Made by a program: the position numbers and the translations under genes. DNA of 64,000 nucleotides from Onthophagus taurus (lineage: Eukaryota; Arthropoda; Insecta; Coleoptera; Scarabaeidae): positions 5,952,001 through 6,016,000 of the forward strand of contig NC_091973.1 in NCBI RefSeq assembly GCF_036711975.1, given 5' to 3'. Below the pieces are notes generated by a model. It saw only the letters and a list, made by a program, of their open reading frames with translations, searched no databases and was not told the origin of the DNA. This document shows positions 44,526 through 53,500 of this stretch, one piece after another. Positions within the stretch are counted from its first letter, which is position 1; every line of letters starts with the position of its first letter.

Positions 44526-46010
44526 TTCTAGGTCTTGTGTTAGTTCTAATGATAGTGTAAAACTGGAACTAACACTAGACCTACAACTAGAATCATTCGG
44601 GTTTAGCCGTCTTGAGAGACGTGCGGCTAAACCCGAACGATTCTAGTTGTAGGTCTTGTGTTAGTTCTAATGATAGTGTAAAACTGGAACTAACACTAGA
44701 CCTACAACTAGAATCGTTCGGGTTTAGCCGCACGTCTCTCAAGACGGCTAAACCCGAATGATTCTAGTTCTAGGTCTTGTGTTAGTTCTAATGATAGTGT
44801 AAAACTAGAACTAACACTAGACCTACAACTAGAATCATTCGGGTTTAGCCGCACGTCTCTCAAGACGGCTAAACCCGAATGATTCTAGTTCTAGGTCTTG
44901 TGTTAGTTCTAATAATAGTGTAAAACTGGAACTAACACTAGACCTACAACTAGAATCGTTCGGGTTTAGCCGCACGTCTCTCAAGACGACTAAACCCGAA
45001 TGATTCTAGTTGTAGGTGTTGTGTTAGTTCTAATGATAGTGTAAAACTGGAACTAACACTAGACCTACAACTAGAATCGTTCGGGTTTAGCCGCACGTCT
45101 CTCAAGACGGCTAAACCCGAATGATTCTAGTTCTAGGTCTTGTGTTAGTTCTAATGATAGTGTAAATCTGGAACTAACACTAGACCTAGAACGAGAATCG
45201 TTCGGGTTTAGCCGCACGTCTCTCAAGACGGCTAAACCCGAATGATTCTAGTTCTAGGTCTTGTGTTAGTTCTAATAATAGTGTAAAACTGGAACTAACA
45301 CTAGACCTACAACTAGAATCGTTCGGGTTTAGCCGCACGTCTCTCAAGACGGCTAAACCCGAATGATTCTAGTTGTAGGTCTTGTGTTAGTTCTAATGAT
45401 AGTGTAAAACTGGAACTAACACTAGACCTACAACTAGAATCGTTCGGGTTTAGCCGCACGTCTCTCAAGACGGGTAAACCCGAATGATTCTAGTTCTAGG
45501 TCTTGTGTTAGTTCTAATGATAGTGTAAAACTGGAACTAACACTAGACCTACAACTAGAATCGTTCGGGTTTAGCCGCACGTCTCTCAAGACGGCTAAAC
45601 CCGAATGATTCTAGTTCTAGGTCTTGTGTTAGTTCTAATGATAGTGTAAAACTGGAACTAACGCTAGACCTACAACTAGAATCGTTCGGGTTTAGCCGCA
45701 CGTCTCTCAAGACGGCTAAACCCGAATGATTCTAGTTCTAGGTCTTGTGTTAGTTCTAATAATAGTGTAAAACTGGAACTAACACTAGACCTACAACTAG
45801 AATCATTTGGGTTTAGCCATCTTTAGAGACGTGCGGCTAAACCCAAATGATTTTAGTTGTAGGTATAGTGTTAGTTCTACATAGTAACAGTGTTAGTGTA
45901 AAATTAATAGAACTAGAAACATTCGGGTTTAGCCGAACGTCTCTCAAGACGGCTAAACCCAAATGATTCTAGTTCTAGGTCTTGTGTTAGTTCTAGTTTT
46001 AGTGCAATAT
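43665..46010. repeat. Palindromic satellite array 1, 121-bp monomers (about 20 units)
   Basis: The spacing of TAGAATCGTT-type marks at 44951, 45072, 45193, 45314, 45435, 45556, 45677 and 45798 is exactly 121 bp. Each monomer has a large hairpin (arms CTAGAATCGTTCGGGTTTAG and inverse, loop ACGTCTCTCAAGACG) and a small one (GTGTTAGTTC with GAACTAACAC). Almost all loops point one way; those near 44612 and 45822 are reversed. The array lies between the converging 3' ends of Sec23ip and Rlip. Confidence 0.95.
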
Positions 46011-46474
46011 ATGCAACATAGTCAAATTATATTCATGTTGCATTTTATGTAGTGACAAAGTAAGTAGATACGCGCTGGTTTCTGTGGAAATATATTTTTG
46101 TATATTGCATATTAAGTGAAATTCACTGTATACAGATGTCCCGTATCTTCCGCATCACAGCATAATACGGTTGAAGAATACATTATTCTGAAGCGATTTT
46201 TCTAATAAAATTTTTTTTGAAATATTTATAATAAGGTAAGAAAATCGCTTTGCCGCGCCGTTCATAACTCGTTTCTCGCGTGTACTCACCAATAGATTCG
46301 ACACGGAAAAAGTAATAATCTTTTTCCGCGAATCGCTATTGGACGATTTTAAAACGAATAATAATTTGTTCTCAAAGTGGAGGTTGATGTAAACTAGACG
46401 TGCGATATTAATATATTAATATAACTTCCGCTTTAGTTAGAAGGTGAAAAGGGGATTCCAATTTTATAAAATTT

Positions 46475-46505
46475 TTTATTAACAAAACTGTTTTTAATAT
46501 TTATT
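46475..46505 (-). terminator. Rlip: Rlip polyadenylation signals
   Basis: Two minus-strand AATAAA hexamers (plus-strand TTTATT at 46500-46505 and 46475-46480) lie 18-48 nt after the stop codon. Confidence 0.5.
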
Positions 46506-46522
46506 TGAAACCCATTTTTAAA

Positions 46523-48307
46523 TTAAACATTTGATATACATAACTTAGCTTTTAAATCAACACAAATTTCCTGTTGCTCCATAATTCTCCTCACCAAATT
46601 AATTTTTTTAATCTGTAATATTTGATTTTCCTTGCTAAGTAAATCCATAAGTTCCTCTAAATTTCCAGATCCATTATAACTAATCATGCTGTAATCATTG
46701 TTTTCGGTTAGTTTTTGTTTCAACAATCCAATTTCACCTTTTTCTTCATCAATACACCTCTGCAGTTTATTTTTCAACTCTAATAGGAGCTTATTTTTTA
46801 TTTGCAACAATTCTATTTGATTCTCAACGCCACTTTCTTCTTTCGCTTTTTCTTGAACGACATCAACGACCGCCGAATCAACGTTATCTTGATTATCTGA
46901 AGATAAATCTTGTTCTTCAACGTTTCTCTCGCCTTCACTTTGTTCGTTTTCTTGCGTTATTTCTCCATTTTTAACAATTTCATTAAATCCTTTCGATTTT
47001 TCGTGTTCTTTATCTTTCTGCATTACGTTTTTATACGTTCTTTTTAATTGTGTTATTATCCTTTGTACTTCCCACATTAATTCTTCACGATGTCGCGCGA
47101 TGAATCCCTCTTGAATCTCAGCATGGATTTGAGCTAAAAGAGATTCTTGCTTTTTTAACTCCTCTTCAATTAAATCAGGATCAATTGGGAGTTGTGCGTT
47201 TGGTTTTAATGGGGGGATATAACGCGTTATTTGAGTGTTTGGAAATAAAGATTGACAATGATATAATAAAGCTGTAAATAAACGATTTGATAAGTGTAAA
47301 ATTGGGGAAAGGGATGTGATGAGAGTTTGGAGATTAACTTTATTTGCTTTTTCCTAAAAATTTTTAAATTTTTTAATTATTTTAATAAGATAAGTGAAAT
47401 GATTGACTTACATTTGATATAACGTTATCGAAATGTAATAATAGATAAGATAGTAATAATTTGTTACTGGTGGGTAGAGATTCGATTAATATTTTTAAAT
47501 GTTTTTCTCTTGTGGTAACATTTAGGATGGCTCCGGCTTCTTCAAAGCGAATTAAAAGGTCACTTGTTAGAACCGGTTCTGGTAAATCTCGCAAATAAAG
47601 TTTTAAAAGGCTTGTAACTGTGGGAATATCATATTCTGTGCAGTCAATTTCTTCGCGGCAGTTAAACATTTTTCTTAATTGCAAAACTTTAGATTTTGTT
47701 CCAGTTACTTTGTAAACACCTTCAAAGTAAAGACCATTTGCTTGGACATGATCTATGCAAACCCTAACTGGAAGGGGAATGTCTACTCCATCATGGCACC
47801 GACTTCTTTCAATTGCCACATCTAGTTTTGCGCCAAAAATGGGGAGTTTTTCTGAAAGATCGCCCTCTTCTAAGTGTTTTACTTTGCGTTCTTTTTTCTC
47901 GCTTTTTTTGTCTTTATCAACTTTTTTATCCGTTTTTTTCTCTTTATCTTTTTTCTTTTCAACAATTTCTTTATCAGAAGATTTTTCCCGCTTATCTTTT
48001 GATTTGGTAGAAAATTTAAAAGGCTTTGTTTTTTTAGATTTTGATGGACTCCTCGATGAGCTTTCATCAGCTGAACTTTCCCCCTCTAAAGCTGCATAAC
48101 CGCGTTCTTTATCTTTTTTATCCTTTTTATCTTTTCTTTTACCCATTAACAATTCTTTTTTAGTCATCTTATCACCACCATCGCTATCTAAACATTTTTT
48201 AAAATTATTTAGTGAATCAAATTAAGTGAATCATCAAACAATTTTATTAAAATATTGCAAATATTACCTGGGTAATCTTTCATGTTATCAGGGCTTTCAA
48301 AATCCAT
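46523..48307 (-). CDS. Rlip: RalBP1/Rlip, Ral effector with RhoGAP domain
   Basis: Exons 48268-48307, 47412-48187 and 46523-47353 give 1647 nt, 548 aa. A Lys/Glu-rich N-terminus (GKRKDKKDKKDKERGYAALE) precedes the RhoGAP domain (KLPIFGAKLDVAIER, IPLPVRVCIDHV, YDIPTVTSLLKLYLRDLPEP, LHLSNRLFTALLYHC). The Ral-binding coiled coil follows (RHREELMWEVQRIITQLKR), then a Glu-rich tail with further coiled coil. Family members bind active Ral at the membrane and act on Cdc42/Rac and endocytosis. The usual GIYRVSG loop reads GVYKVTG here, so the catalytic arginine finger is replaced by Lys about 173. The gene ends tail-to-tail with Sec23ip, with satellite array 1 between. Confidence 0.93.
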
Positions 48308-48599
48308 TTTTGTTGCAAGAAATATTTTATTACGAGACTACACCTTGCGAAATTACAACACTTCTATTAAATATAAAGTAATAAAAGTAATTTCAAACGA
48401 TTTCATTGCGGTTTTTTTGTAACAGTTGGAGAGGTCATGTTGAAAACAATCCTCTGTCAAAAAGTTGTCAATGTGCTTTAAAGATGCTGAAAAGATATCT
48501 ATAATAATTTTTGGTAAAGATATCTACCCAAGCTTCCTTAAGCCATCTGTACAAAAATAGCGAAATTAACTATTACGTCTAATACAAATTTTAACAGAA

Positions 48600-49664
48600 T
48601 TAATCTTTATCATTAAATTTAGCTTTAAGTTCAAGAATAATATCACGATTAAATTGCCGAGGATCAACACCACGAGGATTAACATTATTCTTTATGTTCC
48701 CAAACTTGGTGAAACATCCACTTTTCTGTTCAAGCCCTTTTGAAGCATCTTCAGGAATCGTTGCAGCATCATTAACATTTCTCACGCTCCTTGTAGCCTC
48801 TTTAACATCCCATATCGTAATTTCATCAAAATCATCCGAATCTTTGTTCAAAAATTTTTGAATTTCAGTTAATAGTTGACTTTGGCTGGGTTTAATCTCT
48901 TTTGTTGATTGAGTTTCTTCTTTATTTGAATTGGAATTTTCTGAATCACCACGGAAAATGTCTTCATCAATTCCTGGTCGTTTGTTAACGTATGTTGTTG
49001 ATTCAGGATTAATTTCGAGAGTTGCGACTTCGGGTTTTGGAATTTGGATGTCACAACCTTCTGGTATGTCATAAACATGAAGTGGTGGCGATTTTCGAAC
49101 TAAAACTGATGCCTCATCTTGTTCGATTGCTTCAGAATCCCCTTCGGAATCAGCAGTAAATTTAAAAGATGGTGTTCTAGAGATTGGACCAGTTGTTGCG
49201 AACATAAATGATGGCAATTCGTGTTCTTCAGCGTGTTTTAAAATAAATGATTGATTTGCATATATTGGTTCTTCACTTTTTAATTTTTCCTTGATAACTG
49301 ATATTTCTTGGTATTCCAAATTTTCTTGATATTCTTTATTTTCGTGTTTCTCCTGATTTTCTGATGTGTTTTGGTCTTCAAATATTTCTTGGATTTCTGG
49401 ATTTTCTGAACTTGATTGATTCTCTGTTTGCGCACGATGTTCTCTAGATCTAAAGGACCCTCCAAATTTGTTGACCATAATATCTTGGAATTCGTGTAAC
49501 AACACACGTTTAGCTAAATGAATAAGAAATAATTTTTAATTAGTTGTTAAAAAAAATAACAACAAAAATTAGATACCTCTTAAATCGCGATAATCTTCGA
49601 AATAATAATCCTCCACATCATCTGTTTTGGTGTTGCACGCTAAATATTTCCAAATTTTTGACAT
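48600..49664 (-). CDS. Unrecognised acidic, Glu/Asn/Gln-rich protein
   Basis: Exons 49577-49664 and 48600-49513 join in phase 1 to 1002 nt, 333 aa. The start MSKIWKYLACNTK was chosen as the first ATG. The frame is open upstream to a possible acceptor at 49685 (PSPKKQK), so a longer N-terminus is possible. The N-terminus has YYFEDYRDLRAKRVLLHEFQ and GGSFRSREHR. The middle is a low-complexity run rich in Glu, Asn and Gln, followed by ELPSFMFATTGPISRTPSFK, a possible phosphorylated segment. The C-terminus is more ordered (DFDEITIWDVKEATRSVRN, NPRGVDPRQFNRDIILELKA). No known domain or membrane segment is seen. It lies about 290 bp upstream of Rlip on the same strand. Confidence 0.65.
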
Positions 49665-49927
49665 TTTTTGTTTCTTTGGCGAAGGCTAATTAATAAATGA
49701 GTAATTTTTTTTTCTTCACAGGTTAAAATTGTTATCCCCCCAACTACTTATAGTGACTAATGAAATGTATAGTACAAAAAAAAATTAAAAAAGGATGTCT
49801 TATCGCTTAAAATTGGCTATTTCCACATTATATATTAATAAAAATTAAGGATATTTTTAGACATTCTAATCTAATTAATAGAATGTTTAATTTCGATTAC
49901 GTTTTAATTAAGTTTATTTACGATATA

Positions 49928-50060
49928 CACTGTGTTAATTAATTATCGTACCCGACGTCATCATTACAAGTATGCAACCAATATCACAGTGCAATACGCA
50001 TCATACGTAAATCGCGTATTGCAATAAACATATTGTGATATTGGTTGCATACTTACAACA
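49928..50060. mobile_element. Small inverted-repeat element (MITE), copy A
   Basis: CACTGTGTTAATTAATTATCGTACCC is followed by ACAAGTATGCAACCAATATC, and its inverse is at the other end (GATATTGGTTGCATACTT). It is closely similar to 51726-51887. The right end is truncated relative to copy B. Confidence 0.7.
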
Positions 50061-50315
50061 CCTTTAACTTGAATACGATTAAAATTTGTAGCAAATTTTG
50101 CTCTTTTTCACTTTTATTGGAATTAATTAATTAATTATTAATAAATATCATTTCTTATAAAAACAGATTTCTCTTCCAAGAACGAGATATACAATAATTT
50201 TATTTTTGGCTATTAAAAACTAGATGTCGTTGATTTCTATTCAAAAGATATTTAACCAAATTTTGTTTAGAAATAAATATAAACTTGTATAAATAAATAT
50301 AACAATATTACTTAC

Positions 50316-50384
50316 CAATTATCCATTTCCTATAAATATTTACATTACATAAACCTTCATCTTCCTTACTGTAATCATCGGCGG
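50316..50384 (-). other. Possible 69-nt exon, gene unassigned
   Basis: On the minus strand a polypyrimidine tract and AG at 50385-50386 precede 69 nt ending in ATTG|GTAAGT. One frame is open throughout (ADDYSKEDEGLCNVNIY and on). It ends in the phase needed to join the exon at 49513. The evidence is only splice-like signals and a short open frame. Confidence 0.2.
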
Positions 50385-50593
50385 CTTATTTTTAAAACAA
50401 AAAAAAAGAAAATAAACAACGAATATTTTTTTTTGTCAGAAACATATTTATATTTTAAATATAAACTCTTAGAATTAAGTACATACAGAACAAATATTTC
50501 ATTTATAATTTCCTGCATTATTTTTAAAATTTTCATATTTTTATCTACAAAACAAATCGATAAATAAAATTCTATATATTATATACAATTATA

Positions 50594-53500
50594 TTACCTT
50601 ATGGATGTGTGTTTTGTGTGAGTGCTGGATCTAGAGATCTGCCTTGTGCTATAATTAGTCGTGTTTACCGCATTTTGTCTCTGCCATCTTCTGGAAAAGC
50701 AGCAGAGAGCCGATTGAAAGCTATCCCGAAAGTTTTTCGACATAAACCCATAAATTATTGGGTTTATACAGCTGAAAATAGAAAATAGATATACGAAACG
50801 TTGCACACAATTTGCAAGTCGGCGAAATCTGGATACTTAAAATTCATATTTTACCTATTGACATAAGCCATTAATGTAAAAGCGGTTAATACGTATTTGT
50901 GTATACCGATTTTTTCAAATGGTAATTTTTCGTAAGCTGTTAACACATTTTCAATCAATAGCGGACCCCAACAAATTGCAAAAAGAACAACGACAGCTAC
51001 CAACATATGTATTACTTGACGAACGGTTTTTGTATCTTCATTTCGATTATCAACACTTTTTGATTTCGATGAATCATTTAAATTAATGTACACATTATCT
51101 GTTCTTATTGAACCACATCTTGACTTCTCTAAAACTTCTCTACTTGTCATCACTGATCTTAATGCGACCACTTTCCATACTTCAAAACATATGTTTTTAT
51201 AGGCATAAGTCATTATTATTGTTGGAATTATTAAAACAAGCAACAACATGTAAAGTTCGTGTGCTTTATATAAACCACTATTTTCCCAATTTTTTGAACA
51301 CCAATATGCTGTTTGATTAATACCAACTTTCATGTGCTCCTAAATAGTACTAAAGTTATAAAAAAGTCATTTCATCAATTCTAATTTTACCTGAACAAAT
51401 ATTACGGGAGTTGCGAGCAAAATGGCTAGTATCCACGTGACTGCTATGACCTTCCTAGCTTGGCTGACGGTGCAAATATATCTGGCTTGCATGGGATGTA
51501 GTATCGCATAGTAACTGGAACAATTAGGAGCGTGTTATGGTTTTGGAGGAAGCTTGTTTTGATTTTCGCAATGTGCACATGAAAGTAATAAACGAACATC
51601 TAAAATTTAAAACTAACGTTTTTGTTTATCACAAATAAAATGTTCAAAGAAACCCAAACATGTTATAATTTTAATCCAATTTAACACTCCTTGATTTTGA
51701 CACTTTCTTTGATTTCAGATACATACAGTGTGTTAATTAATATAATTAATCATCGTACCCGACGTCATCATTACAAGTATACAACCAATATCACAGTATT
51801 GGTATTGCAATAGGCAAATCGCGTATTATAAAATAAATACTGTGATATTGGTTGGATACTTGCAATGATGAATACGTCCTCAAAGAAGTGAAATAATGAA
51901 GAGATCACACTATATAACACTTACCCCCAGTACAAGATATTTGTAAATTTTTAAAAATTCATGAAAAATTAATTTTTTGGAAAAATTATCAGGAATTTCT
52001 AAATATAATGAAGAAAAGTATCTACTTTTTAGTGGAAGAAATCGTTCTTAAAAAATTCCATTTAGTTTTTGAGGAATAAATTTTCTAAAATAGTCTAATT
52101 CTTCTGAATTTGATAGATTTTGGAGTCAACTTTAAAAATTCATGAAAAATTCGTTTCTGGGAAAAATTATCTGGAATATCTAAATATAATAAAGATAAAT
52201 ATCTACTTTCTGGTGGCAGAAACCATTTTTAAAAATTCCGTTTAGTTTTTGAGAAATACATTTTCAAAAATGGTCTAAATCTTTTAAATTTGATAGATTT
52301 TGGAATTAACTTTAAAAATGCATAAAAATATAATAAAGGAAAGTGTTTATTTTTTAGTGGAAGAAACCGTTTTTAAAAATTCTGTTTAGCTTTTGAGGAA
52401 TAAATTTTCAAAAATGGTCGAAATCTTTTAAATTTGATAGGTTTTGGAGCAAAGTTTAAAAATTCACGAAAAATTCATTTCTTGGAAAACTTATTTGGAA
52501 TTTTCAAATATAATAAAGAAAAGTGTCTACTTTTTAGTGCAAGAACCCGTTTTTAAAAAATCCGTTTAGTTTTTGAGGAATAAATTTTCAAATTTGCTCA
52601 TTTTTTAGAGTTTAATTGATTTTGAAGTTAACTTTAAAAATGCATAAAAAATTCATTTCTTGGATAATTAATCTAGAATTTGCATATATAATAAAGAAAA
52701 GTCTCTACTTTTTGGTGAAATCAACCGTTTTTAAATATTTCGTTTAGTTTTTGAGAAATAAATTTTCAAATTTGCTCATTTTTTATAGTTTCATTAGTTT
52801 TGGAGTTAACTTTAAAAATTCATGAAAAATTCATTTCTCGGCAAAATTATCAGGAATTTCTAAATATAATAAAGCAAAGTGTTTACTTTTTAGTGGAAGA
52901 AATCGTTCTTAAAATATCCGTTTAGTTTTTGAGAAATAAATTATCAAAATTGCTCATTTTTTATAGTTTAATTAATTTTGAAAATAACTTTAAAAATTCA
53001 TTTCTTAGATAATCAATCTGGAATTTCCATATGTAATAAAGAAAAGTCTCTACTTTTTGGTGAAATCAACCGTTTTTAAATATTTCGTTTAGTTTTTGAG
53101 AAATAAATTTTCAAATTTGCTCATTTTTTATAGTTTCATTAGTTTTGGAGTTAACTTTAAAAACTCATAAAAAATTCATTTCTTGGCAAAATTATCAGGA
53201 ATTTCTGAATATAATAAACAAAACTGTTTATTTTTTAGTGGAAGAAATCGTTTTTAAAAATTCCGTTTAGTTTTTGAGGAATACATCTTCAAATTTGCTC
53301 ATTTTTATAGTTTGATTAGTTTTGGAGTTAACTTTAAAAATTCATAAAAAATTCATTTCTCGGCAAAATTATCAGGAATTTCTAAATATAATAAAGAAAA
53401 GTGTTTATTTTTTAGTGGAAGAAACCGTTTTTAAAAATTCCGTTTAGTTCTTGAGGAATAAATTTTCAAAAATGGTCTAAATCTTTTTAATTTGATAGGT

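Noticed and set aside
47755-48099. 114-aa Phe/Leu/Ser-rich plus-strand frame
   Set aside because: Antisense of the Lys/Glu-rich Rlip N-terminus.
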